A DNA stretch of 64,000 nucleotides from Cryptomeria japonica. Taxonomy: Eukaryota; Streptophyta; Pinopsida; Cupressales; Cupressaceae. Below the pieces are notes generated by a model that was not told the DNA's origin, made no database searches, and saw only the letters and a program-made list of their open reading frames with translations. Positions 33,692 through 45,356 of the stretch are shown here, in pieces; the stretch's first letter is position 1, and every line of letters starts with the position of its first letter. Location: contig NC_081410.1 in NCBI RefSeq assembly GCF_030272615.1, forward strand, positions 287,493,957 to 287,557,956, in the 5' to 3' direction. The translations under genes and the position numbers were made by a program.

Positions 33692-34260
33692 TTAGCATGT
33701 CAAATATCTAACACTTTGAGTCTCCAATTTTGTTAGGGATACCACCAACAACCACATCTCCTGTGTCATCAATGAAAAGGTTTCTATTGTCCTCCAGCTA
33801 GAAATCATGTTCCTCTTTAAATTTTCTAGCCCATTTAGATAATACATTCGCTTCTTTATTACCTTCTCTTTGCACATGAGATATCTTGAATTATATAAAC
33901 ATTTCATCTCAAGAGTTATTTTGTGAACATACTTGTTAAGAATCCAAGCTTGCATTTCCCCTTTAATAATTGTATTGACAATAATTAGTGAGTTGCCTTC
34001 CAAATTTAGTTTCTGGAAACCAAGTTTCAAACCCCATTCAATGGCTAATGATGTTTCTTGCACCTCAACAACATTATTTGTGCCCTTTTCTAGTTGCTTA
34101 GCACCCCATGCAATGATGTTGCTCTTCCAGTCCCTGAACACCACCCCTGCACCAGACACATCTGGATTACCTTTGGATGCACCATCAAAATTAGCCTTTA
34201 TCCACCCTTCCTCTGGTGGAATCCAATTTTCTCTTTACTTTTCCTGCTTCTTGCAGTAAG
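33692..34260 (-). pseudogene. RNase H-like domain, LINE or reverse-transcriptase type
   Basis: The minus strand carries WIPPEEGWIKANFDGASKGN, then GAGVVFRDWKSNIIAWGAKQ, VQETSLAIEWGLKLGFQKLN and LEGNSLIIVNTI. This is the plant RVT_3-type RNase H fold: first Asp in NFDGAS, a Glu in VQETSLA, and EGNS where an acidic (E/D)xD or ESDS is usual. After a frame change near 33870, SHVQREGNKEANVLSKWA continues the C-terminal part (usual HxxREGNxxAD; Asp is Val here). Such domains lie at the C-terminus of many plant L1 LINEs. No RT is found upstream, so this is a truncated 3' end or an isolated copy. Confidence 0.75.
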
Positions 34261-34460
34261 ATGGATCATCTTGCCTAGGCCCATGAACGGGCTTAGGAAT
34301 GGGATGATTATTGCTTTCACCCCTTCCCCATTATTTTTCACCCCTTCACCAATATCAAATCTTTCACCTAACATCGCCCACTCCAGGATAGTCTCTGTTA
34401 CCAAATTTTTATCACACCTAAATTTGGTGACCTATACAGGTCTTATTCATTGCAAATAAA

Positions 34461-37400
34461 AGGTACACAAATTTTTTCCAAGTTTGCTAGCTTTATTGAA
34501 TAAAATGCATGTCATACAAATATCCTATTTTCAAAAAAAGCATCTATTTGAATCAAATAGATATACATAAATGAAACATTTGCATAAAACACATTTTTAA
34601 TCATAAAGAGCAGCTGTACATGTGATCCCACAAAAGTCATGGGAATAGCCAATAAATGATATGTCTGATCATAGAAAAGTAAACACAAGAGAAACATAAG
34701 AATGCAGTTTGAAGGGAAATAAAGAACCCATTATTGCCTAGATAGGTTGATGGGTTCTGAAGAAGAGTCTTCTGATCAGCTTCATTGATTAGAGAGAACC
34801 ATGCTGTACACTAATGAGATGACCAAAAATAGAGAGAGGAATGGTTTTGTTAGAGCTTTGGGTTATTCCTTTCACTCCTGCATACACAATGCTACTCCTA
34901 GTGTTCTTACACTGCTATATTAGATTCAAAACAAAAGAGAAATAGTGCAAATATAGTGCCATGAGAAGTAAGCAAGAACCATGCTTTTATCTAACTTGTT
35001 TGTTTCATGTGTAGATATAGGTTTTCATTTCATAAATATCATGTATGTGGGTTAAAATGGGCTCCCACAAGGGTTGAGCTAAACATACATGTTGTCACTC
35101 CTAGGGTGACACTAACCAGTTATCAAGTAGTGAATGCAACAAGCCATGATCCCATATACTGTCACTCAATAACAGTGCAAATTGTCATCTAATGGCAACA
35201 TATGTAACATGAACTTGATAACATTTGCTAATCAACAAGCGACTAGAGCCATCATGAGATTAAAATAATATGCAAGGTCTTAAGGCAATAGTAAGTCATG
35301 TTCAATAGGCAAAAAAGGGAGATCAATCATCAAGCCCTTGAACTATACACAAATCCATCAATAAGAAGTGACTAAAGAAATATAGAGGAGCAAATAGAAG
35401 ATAGTCCTTTAAACCCTCACATGCCTTGTTCCTTGTGGTATTTAAATAAGATATTGTTTTAAAAGTAATAAAATAGAACAATGTTAGAATCTTAAGACAA
35501 TTATCCTAGATTAAGACAACACATGAGGGCTCATGACCAAAGACATAGTCAAGTGAGTAAGGACACCACCAAAGACCCAGTAATAGAGCCATTGCCATGA
35601 ATATCTTATAGTGGACATTTTGAATAGCATAGGTGACAAGGGTTATACAGATCCTAACCATAATGATATCCTCACAAAAAAATTAGATGAAGGTTACAAT
35701 CATATTGTTATGGTATATTCATAAGGATAATATAGGGATTTCGATTGCTCAAGACTTTCATATTTTAAGATGTAGCAACACTATTATGGAATAGTCAAGC
35801 AATGATACATAGGGTTAGGGTAGTGAGCATAGAGATAAACCATTATTAACAATGGTAGCCCCAAACTTGTGTGTGTCTTAATTAGCCATATTCAGGGTAG
35901 ATAGTAAAATAACAATAAATATAGTCCATGAAATTGTATTAACTGTTTAAACAAATCAACACACAACACAGTAATATGTTTCTGAGAAGAAGGCAAATAC
36001 TCAAAGGGTATACTATAAAAAATTAGTTAAAAGATTGTATATTTGTAGTTTGACCATGTATAATAACTTTAGACAGTTCAAATAGTGATAATAGAGACCT
36101 TAGTCCAAACTATAAGGTCAATCATAGGTAATGATGACAATCCAATAGAGTCACTGTCAAGGAAAATTTCAGAATAGTAGCATTTATCTCATAATCATAG
36201 CTATAAAATTGTAGCAAATACATTGAGCAACCAAGGGACTATGTCTAATATTTAAAGACCAGTAACAATGGACATTTAAATCATCAATTACAGTGAGAAA
36301 ATAATATTTTATTTTGATTTGAGAAGTTACAAAGAAAACAGTGAGCAAGCTCCATTAAGGCAAACTTAGAGAAAATTTACTAGATTCTAATCAAGAACAA
36401 AGATTTAAGATGGAAATAATAGTTTCAGATTCAAGCTAGAGCAGTGATCCTCAATAGCTATGAGAAGACAATGTTTGCAGATTGACCGAGCAGCTCAATG
36501 ATAGTCCCAAGCTTTTCAAGGATGTTGATAAACCACGAAAGATTAAAGAGGTCGCAAGACAGTGAGCCAAAATTTATAGTGAAAAAGGACAGTCACAACC
36601 CAACTAATAGCATGAAATCCTTGTCTAGACATAGTGACAATGTGCCCAGTATTAACTGATGAGCATGCAAGAGTTATATAATAGATATCAATGAAACAAA
36701 ATAGTAAGAATATAATTGTCAAGGATAGTTATGTAATAGACAAAGTTAATACTATCAGAATACATAAAAGACAAGATCTTCATCAAAAAATTAGTGAATG
36801 CTAGTCACAATTTACTAAAAGGATTCATTCAAAGCATTTTAGCAGTTGAGGAGCAGTCATGAGATAAGAAACCCTATTTTGCAATAGCATAACAAAAGAC
36901 ACATGTTTGCAATAATTTCAGAATAGAACATAAGAACAACTTATATGATTAGGAGAAAACTATGCATGAGATCAAAGATGGTGTCAACAGACACCCGAAT
37001 CATCACCTACAGTATGTAAACCAAATCCTTAGTTATCAAGATATAGTGAGATCAAATAAGAATGTGCAGTAGAATGAAGATACCCACAATATAAAATATA
37101 GTGTCATTCAAAGAATCATTTCATCAACAAAGACAAAAGAAATATAGAGGAGGCACATCCAAAAAAAATTATGCTCAAAATCCTAAATAAAAGAATGTAA
37201 AAAGCAAGTATCTTGCAGATTTTTCTTTCCACATAGAGAAGAAAAAATAAATAATATGATAGAGGAAAAAAGATTTGAGATCATGCAGAATAAGCCCTAC
37301 CATGCCGATTATCTTGCAAAAAGATTTGAGATCATGCAGAATAAGCCCTTGTTTGAGTCTCAAGACCCTGCTTCGAAACCCTACCTTCAACAGTGCATGA

Positions 37401-37485
37401 TGACCACAGTGAAGATTTTTCAAAAAGACAGAATGCAAAGTGAATGGGTTTTTAGGGTTCGAGGCATCTTTTCTATTTTTTGGAT
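34461..37485. repeat. Non-coding dispersed repeat related to 4472-7513
   Basis: No coding frame has recognisable homology. Around 34980-35085 the sequence resembles 5085-5210, including the shared GGCTCCCACAAGGGTTGAGC. A local tandem duplication has a 32-33-base core (AAAAAGATTTGAGATCATGC...) at 37266-37298 and 37318-37349. The right edge meets the LTR of the gag-only element. Confidence 0.4.
37266..37349. repeat. Short tandem duplication
   Basis: A segment of about 32 bases, AAGATTTGAGATCATGCAGA plus ATAAGCCCT, is repeated with a period of about 51-52 bases. The spacer CCATGCCGATTATCTTGC is present once. Confidence 0.85.
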
Positions 37486-38945
37486 CTAAAATCAACAGAT
37501 TGGATGGGTTCTCAAGAAATTCCAACTCCTATGATCAAACCTTCCAATTTGACTTGGCCAACTTATAGAGTGAACCTATTTGGTTACTAACTCTCTCACT
37601 TTAGGCTTTGCAAGACCTAGGTGGGTATACTTATTCACTAGTGGCTTTTGATGACTAATGCTTTTTATAGTAGATTGAGTATCTTGATCTAAATTCTTCC
37701 CTATCTCAAAATGGCATAGGTTCCTAGGATAGGTGGATTTTAGATGAGTTCAAAAAATTTTGTTGTGAAAGCTATTCGATATTTGCACTTGAAATTGATA
37801 TATTTACACTATTGCTAGTTTATTCTATATTTCATACTCAATTTCTCCTATTGCTTTAAAGTAAAAGTGATTGGTATAGTAAAAGTTGTGATTCATGAGT
37901 AACCAGTGTCTTCCTTTTTATTTGGGCTACAAAGTCTTATATTTCCCTAGGACTAAATGTATGATTTATGAGATAGTTTTTAAACCTACCTACTTTGGCA
38001 AGTCTGTCAGTTGCTGTTTCTTATGAGATCTGCTAAATGTTTATATCATAAAATTGCTTGAATGAATTTAACCTTAACCTTAAAGGACCATTCAAGGAAG
38101 AACTACGAGGAACAATTACAATTCATAAGTAGATCTTATTAATCCAAGTTTATAATATAGAAACATAAACTTCACTACAAGAATACAAGCAACCTTATCT
38201 CCTTTAGATAATATCACAAGCAACTGCCTATAAGAAATGGAATAATTCACAACACATGCAGAGAAAAAATAACTGATTCTATTAAAGTTTCAAAACAGTA
38301 CAGTAGTGTGCCAGAGGCTGTAGTATCTATTTGATATCTCCTTCTCTAATAATGATCCCCTTTTTTTTCTTTAAGTCCTTATCTTCGGTTTTGGTTTCTC
38401 CTTTTATAATATTCAAGGAGTTTTTTCAAACCGTTACAATGCTTAATAACAAAGTCATGTTGCCCTAAAATATATTAATTACCACCTTTGTTAATTTACA
38501 CTACAATTTTAGGGTTATGACCCTTCACTTTGAGTGATGCAATCTTTCATTTGATTAACCATCTTCAATAGGTTAAAAATATTTTAATTTTAGTCCCTTT
38601 GTATTTCTTAAAGATAGTTATGATAACTCTCCTTCACTGGCAACTTCTCGTAATAATTTTTACTTGAAAAATAATCCTTCCTTGCACAAACTGTGGGTAT
38701 CAAAAATGAGAAAATACCATAATGCATTTTGTATGGAAAAAAAAATTAAAAACTGTCCACTGTTATCATACTCTTCTTGGTCATTGATAAAATATTTTCT
38801 TGATTGAACACTTTACCCACTTCTCATCAATCAAGTAAAAATGTTTTACTTATTTTTCACCTCACAGTGAAATAATCTTTTCTGACTCGATTTTATGTGG
38901 ATGCTAACAAAGTATCATAATACACTTTATTAAATTCACCATGTA
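37486..38945 (-). repeat. Left LTR of the gag-only element (minimum extent)
   Basis: It aligns with 43962-45104 and then with 56891-57215. Shared landmarks are GATTGGATGGGTTCT, CTTGGCCAACTTATAGAG, GGACCATTCAAGGAAGAAC and ATAGTTATGATAACTCTCC. It preserves the unoccupied AAGAT target at 38611-38615. The LTR probably extends beyond 38945, but its partner sequence is interrupted there by copia-3. Confidence 0.85.
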
Positions 38946-40560
38946 AAACTCTTTGTAATGATTTTATATTTCTCAAAAATAATTCTTCCCTTTCATAATC
39001 AAGTGAAAATTCTTCACCCATCTTTTCACCAATTAAGTTATTATTCCCACTCCATTTTAGCTTTATAAGATTTCCCCAAAATATTTATACTTTCCATATA
39101 AAGTCATCCAACCCTAAGTGAAAACAGTTTACTCAGCTTCATTCTTTAGTTAGGCTAATTTATCAAAACAATTTCACCTTCCCATATTCAGTTTTTATAT
39201 TTACTTAACTTGTCAAACTAATTAAAGATGATTCATTATCATTTCCCTTCAAGTCTTGTAAAATGTTGAAGCAAATACTTTGGGTAGACTAATTCTATCC
39301 TTCTCAAATCTTTGAAAACTGTTACCTCTTCCATCTTTAATATTTTTGTCCAACTTCAATTGAGAGGTTTTATCGGACTATTATTTGATAATTTTTTTTT
39401 ACTGAAAACTAGTTTTGATAGAATGTCCATAACTTTTTCATTTCTTAACGAAATTAAGAATTTCAAAATATTCTGGAAAGCTAGTGCCGAGGAGAAACTA
39501 ACTGAGAAAACCATTTTGACAAATTATCTTCATTAATGAGAAGATTTACTATGTATTTGTAGCATACTATGAGGTTATAGCCTGTCATACCGTGTCTGTT
39601 TTACCTTTTAATGAAATAATTCATAAAAGATACATCTAACTGCATTTTTGCCTTTGTAAAATTAATTAATCTTGGTGTAATAGTACTTCAACTTACCATA
39701 TATCAATTCCTCTTCAATATGCAAATGGATAAACAATTACTTTTTAAATGTGAAAACGTTTTCTGAAAGGTTTTCATTAATTACCCTTGGTTGATTGTTC
39801 TCTCATATAATTTTATTTGTACCTTCACACCTACTTAATCTTCACACTTTTACCTTCTTTAAATGAAACACTTTTACTTGGCTGCTATTTTTTTTTCACT
39901 TATCAAAATCTCTTTATGAAGGTATATTCATCTTTCACTAATATATCTTCTTCATGAAATTTGGTCTTACACCTGCTAATTGTATTCGCTTGGAGGTTGT
40001 TGGTCCAACCTTGGAATATTTTTTATTTTTGTTATGCAGATTAACCTTCTTTTTTCGATAACACAATTGATCAAACTCTTCTCTTTGTGAGGTCCACCAC
40101 TTTGGCTCATATTAACCAACTTAATGGTTTTCGTTTTACCATCACATATATAGTTTATATATACGATCATTTCTTATAATGCTCCATAATGATTAATTTA
40201 AATCATTTTTGATTGATTTAAATTTTGATTTCTCTTGATTGTTATTCCTCTTCAAACATATAATGTGGCCATTTCAAATATTATTATTGGAGTTAGAATA
40301 ACAAGCTATTATGTGTTTGCATAGATGAAAGTCGATCCCATTTTAAAACCATATGCTGGGCTCTACCCTTATGGGAGCCGCATTTATCCCCACATATAGT
40401 AAACATTTGGTTTCAATAATATAAAATATATTGAATTATCAACTTTCATAAAGAAGATGTCTTTTATTAATGAACTTGTAACAATACTAACCTTATCTGA
40501 TGATCAAATAAGTCATTCTTCTTGAATTAACACTACATACCTTGCTCTGACTTATTTTTC
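38946..40560. other. AT-rich non-coding, probably LTR remainder or internal sequence
   Basis: This AT-rich, pyrimidine-rich sequence has recurring TTTTTCACTTAT/TTTTCACC words. It has no coding frame I can support and likely includes the rest of the left LTR. Confidence 0.35.
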
Positions 40561-41460
40561 CAAATAATTCATTTGAACAGGTGACAGGAACAATTCAGAG
40601 TAAATTTGTGGTCATGAACTGATTAAACATTATCAAATTGTGCACTATGATATTTTGTAAAAAAGTGTCCAACCATGATTTTTGCATCCAAAATCAATGT
40701 TGAAAACTATCCAAATCATACCATGAGGTCATGAAAGTTGGCAATCATGTAGACATTTAACTAGAGATTGCAATGCAAGTGACAACTCTAATAAATTCCT
40801 TCTGAGGTGAAAGATATTAATTTCCAAAGTAGGCTCCACAATTGATTTTACCCGTATGCAAGTTCCAGATATGCATCAATTGTATTTGGTTTAAGCTCAA
40901 GAAAATTATTAAATGGATTGGTAGGGTTCCAGAACCTTGCACTGTGGTCTATTGTGATACAAACAATTATGTGGATCAATTTGAAATAATAATTTCAACA
41001 GAAAGCCACTTTGGTAGATTTGCAATGTGTAAGTAATAAAATGAATAAATCAGAAATGGAATTGACCTGGGAAAAATAGCAAATGAGGTCATAGGTCTCT
41101 AAAAATTTACATGGGAGTTCATTTTAATATATAAAATTGATTGGAATAATTGGATTAGAATGACTACTTACAGGGACCAAGTTATAACTTTCAAAAGTGG
41201 CTACTTGGAATAGTTTTGTGACTCGGACTAGTATGCACCTAAATTTCGCTATTTGACAGAGGTATCAAAATTTGATTCTGGGAAGCTCAATATGATGATT
41301 ATATTTATTTATGGGTGGTAAAAATAATTGCAAGGTCAAATTGCCCATCGGGATCAAGATTCATTGGTGCATTTTTTGGGGTGTTCACTAAATTATCTCA
41401 TTTAGGAGACCCTAAATTTTGCCAAAATTTAGGGTTCCAACAGTGGCTCTGTCTGGGGAT
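40561..41460 (+). repeat. Possible 3' end of a plus-strand LTR with an adjoining primer-site-like sequence
   Basis: At 41410-41434 there is a perfect 12-base inverted repeat, CCCTAAATTTTG and CAAAATTTAGGG around one base. TTCCAACA then ends at 41442, followed by GTGGCTCTGTCTGGGGAT. The latter resembles the Ogre/Tat primer region TGGCGACTCTGCTGGGGA with a small deletion. This would be the end of a plus-strand 5' LTR abutting its primer site, in opposite orientation to the gag at 41594. The left edge is arbitrary; no partner LTR was found. Confidence 0.35.
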
Positions 41461-41593
41461 GCATGCTCCCTATGGGCATAGAAAGAATCCAGTTTTCTCT
41501 GGTAGAGTAGAGCATTGCCAATCACCTCCCTTTTGTACATTATGTTAAAACTGCATCTGTTGGCCCCTAGGTCCCAAAATCATGAACACTCAT

Positions 41594-43808
41594 TTAACCT
41601 GAATCAAAGACCTGGTTCTCATTTTGCAAAAACATTCCAATTTCATCATAAAGCTTATCAGTTTTCATTTTTCTATGTTGTCCATATATGTTGTAATGTC
41701 TTTTATTTTTGTCTTGATGTTCTATAAAAGAATCACAACAATCTCCTTTTGTTTTCATAGGAATCAAACTTTTATAAACCATTATACTATTTGATTTATA
41801 AAGTTTTAAGTTTTGAGATTTTCTAATATTTTCAAGTATCATATTATCTCTTATTTCTCTATGGACACATTCCAAATCATATGGGATATATTGTTTTTTA
41901 CCCCTCCCTGTATTCACCACATAAGCTATAAAATCTTCATAAATTATTGAGTTTTTCATATTCACCAAGGTTTCCTTTCTGAAACATCCTCTTATTCATG
42001 AATACATCAATATTCATCCCTATTTTATAGGGGTGTTCCATTTTACTTGAGAGACTTTGTTTTTTACCTCTAATGCCATCTTTAGGTAAAACCCTCTTAG
42101 TAATGTCAACATTAGAATTTGAAAAAAAATTCTCCTTTATCATTCTCTTATGTGATTCATGTAAGCCAAAAGTTAAAAATTTATGTCTCGGCTTATTTTT
42201 AAGATGTACTTCATATTGAGGAGAAGGATAATTCAGAAACCCTAAATTTTTCTCATGGCACTTTTCTCTCATTTTTGAAAAAATTATATCACCAATTTTA
42301 TTTGTCTGAGTTTTCTTTGGAGAATGCAACTTTTCCAATCCACAACAATGCTCCCAATTATCCTCGTTATTACTTATGTCATTTCTCAATAAGATTTCTT
42401 GATTATCTGGAGGTGTTTTTTCTTCTTCATATAGTGGATTCGGAAAGACATAGAGATCTCTGTCAGACATACTCTGGCAGTATATAATTTCATCATTTCT
42501 ATCTGCATCATTACAAAGAGGACTTGTAAAAAATTTAAAATCATCTCCATACTCATGTGACTCTTCAGTTTGTCGATCACCATATGTGCCCTCACTATCG
42601 TTAATGTATTTATTAGAGAAATAGTAGGACTCATCACCTGATGTTTTTTCCATTGTATCCTTCACATTACAATCTTCTTCTATCACCTTGTCAAACAATG
42701 GGTTTGAAAAATTCTAAAAATTATTTTCAGGTGTGTGTGTGCATTTTGTCTATTGTTCATAATACACCCCTTTTGCCTTTTCTTCATTTCTATGATACTC
42801 TTTATCCAGAAAGTCTGAAATTTGTTCAATATTGAGAAAACATTCTTCTTCCTCTTTGTTACTGATACAAGTTTTTGTTCCCTTCAAAATATCATCATGG
42901 TTTTCAGGTATGGATGAATCAACCATTTGTTCCCTGTCAGACAAGTATATTTCTTCACATGGAGATAATTCTGTATTATCACCATCAACAATAATCTCTT
43001 CAAGTTCTGAATCATAGTAAAAAATATCATTCATTTCTTCTTCATTAGATAGGCCTTCAAAAGGGACAAGTAGTTCTTCTGTACAGTCATCTTCATGTTC
43101 ATCTCTTGTTTTGATGTTACTCTTCTCATACATAACATGTAGTTTTTTAGTCAGTTCTTTAAAAATTGAACATGTCGATTCCAAACTATCAGGCCCACAC
43201 TCTCTTACGATCAATTCCTCCAGTATAGCTGAATTAAGTTGGTTTATTATCAGGCATTTGTAAATAAGTCACCATTATTCTACCAACCAGTTTTTCTATA
43301 GATTCACCTTCCTTTCTTCTTATGTTGTAGATTACATTGGCACAATCATAATCCGATTGAATCTGACTTTGGTATGGAGAACCAATTGAAGGGATAGTGA
43401 CTGAAGTGTTGTCCTCGATTACACCATAGAATTCTTCCATGAACCACCACTCAAGTTCTTCCCATGATGAGATACTTTGTGGGGGTAACAAGTTGAATGA
43501 TTGCTCCACAACATCCTCCAATGTTAGCACAAACCATTTCATGATCGTTTCTTCTAAGTAGATTTTGAAGGTCTCAATAAACCAATAAAATGATTTTAGA
43601 TGCCCAATTGGTATTCCCTTTCATCTCCATGGAACCTCGGCATACAGATCTTCAACTCATAGGGAAATGCATATGGATACTCGGGGATGTTACCAAAATC
43701 CAATGGCTTAAAACTTCTTGGAATATTCTTACCTCTTTGTGGCTGTGGTTGCCACTGTGCATATTTTTCTAAAGATGCTTCTCCATAAAAATATGGATAT
43801 CGAAACAT
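41594..43808 (-). pseudogene. Gag-like polyprotein of the non-autonomous element, frameshifted
   Basis: The minus strand starts MFRYPYFYGEASLEKYAQWQ (ATG at 43808). After a frame change it gives ETFKIYLEETIMKWFVLTLE and LPPQSISSWEELEWWFMEEF, the W...LP..SI.SWEEL...F pattern of retrotransposon gag (capsid) proteins, followed by RRKEGESIEKLVGRIM. A second change leads to an acidic stretch (43214-42750), which continues after a stop near 42715 into 42698-41937. Another frame, overlapping by about 30 bases, runs from 41968 to 41594. No zinc knuckle or enzyme motif is seen. The long acidic domain after gag is unusual for ordinary gypsy elements. Confidence 0.65.
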
Positions 43809-43931
43809 ACTGAATGCTACTGATCTTTTTCATTTAATTTTCCCTTTTACAGAGTCGCCACCTCTTTCATAGAGGACATAAGTTATTTCTTTCTTCTGAC
43901 TTCTCTCCCACAACAGAGTCTTAATAATTCT

Positions 43932-43949
43932 TCCCCAGTAGAGTCGCCA
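43932..43949 (-). other. Primer binding site of the gag-only element
   Basis: The minus strand reads TGGCGACTCTACTGGGGA, 12 bases inside the right LTR edge at 43962. The TGGCGACTC...TGGGGA form is familiar from Ogre/Tat-type plant gypsy elements. The spacing is wider than in copia elements. Confidence 0.65.
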
Positions 43950-43961
43950 ATCTGTCCATAC

Positions 43962-45104
43962 TGTTAGAATCCATCAAATCAATAGATTGGATGGGTTCTA
44001 AAGAAATTCCAACTCCTATGATCAAACCTTCCAATTTGACTTGGCCAACTTATAGAGTGAACCTATTTGGTTACTAGCTCTCTCACTTTAGGCTCTGCAA
44101 GATCTAGGCAGGTATAACTATTCACTAGTGGCTTTCGATGACTAATGCTTTTTATAGGAGATTGAGTATCTTGATCTAAATTCTTCCCTATCTCATAATG
44201 GGATAGATTGCTAGGATAGGTGGATTTTAGATGAGTTCAAAAAATGTTGTTGTGAAAGCTATTCAATATTTGCACTTGAAATTTATATATTTACACTATT
44301 GCTAGTTTATTCTATATTTCCTACTCAACTACTCCTATTTCTTTAAAGTAAAAGTGATTGGTATGGTAAAAGTTGTGATTTGTGAGTGACCAGTGTCTTC
44401 CATGTTATTTGGGCTACAAAGTCTTATATTTCCCTAGGACTAAATTTATGATTTGTGAGATAGTTTTTAAACCTACCCCCTTTGGCAAGTCTGTCAGTTG
44501 TTGTTTCTTATGAGATCTGCTAAATGTTTATATCATAGAATTGCTTGAATGAATTTAACCTTAACCTTAAAGGACCATTCAAGGAAGAACTACGAGGAAC
44601 AATTACAATTCACAAGTGGATCTTATTAATCCAAGTTTATAATATAGAAACATAAACTTCACTGGAAGAATACAAGCAACCTTATCTCCTTTAGATAATA
44701 TCACAAACAACTGCCTATAAGAAAAGGAATAATTCATAGCACATATGCAGAGAAAAAATAACTGATTCTATTAAAGTTTCAAAACAGTACAATAGTGTGC
44801 CAGAGGCTATAGTATCTATTCGATATCTCCTTCTCTAATAATGATCCCTTTTTTTTTCTTTAAATCCTTATCTTCGGTTTTTATTTCTCCTTTTATAATA
44901 TTCAAGGAGTTTTTTGAAACCGTTACAATGCTTAATAACAAAGTCATGTTGCCCTAAAATATATTAATTACCACCTTTGTTAATTTACACTACAATTTTA
45001 GGGTTATGACCCTTCACTTTGAGTGATGCAATCTTTCATTTGATTAACCATCTTCAATAGGTTACAAATATTTTAATTTTAGTCCATTTTTATTTCTTGA
45101 AGAT
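43962..45104 (-). repeat. Right LTR of the gag-only element, part 1
   Basis: It starts TGTTAGAATCC and follows the left LTR closely up to TTTCTTGAAGAT, where the chromovirus is inserted. It continues at 56891. Confidence 0.88.
45100..45104. repeat. Target-site duplication of the chromovirus (left)
   Basis: AAGAT is repeated at 56891-56895. The uninterrupted LTR copy has it once, at 38611-38615. Confidence 0.95.
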
Positions 45105-45209
45105 TGTAATAACCCACCTTACTTAACTCAACAAAATTTGACCACTTTTTTTTTTGTTGTTGTTTAATTTAATCATTGTGTTTGATTCAATCACATACTT
45201 TGGGCATCC

Positions 45210-45356
45210 ATCCATTTGGATTAGGCATTCATCCATCAGGGATGAGAATCTAACCATACGAGTTAGGCATCTATCCATACGGGACATAAGATTTCATCTA
45301 TCCATTACGGGATAGGCATCTACACATACGGGGTAGACATCTATCCAATCAGGATA
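45210..45356. repeat. Mini-hairpin array, left LTR copy
   Basis: This is the counterpart of 53603-53749. Intact stems here include ATCC/GGAT, TCATCC/GGATGA and CTATCC/GGATAG (twice). Others are damaged, such as CTACAC against GGGTAG and CTAACC against a shortened GTTAG. Confidence 0.8.

Noticed and set aside
33933-34459. Plus-strand open frames opposite the RNase H remnant
   Set aside because: The opposite strand carries clear RNase H motifs; these are shadows.
45210-45356. Repeat array read as a CRISPR or minisatellite
   Set aside because: There are no constant repeats with unique spacers, and the genome is eukaryotic. Units vary in a paired way, which fits hairpins better than a plain minisatellite.
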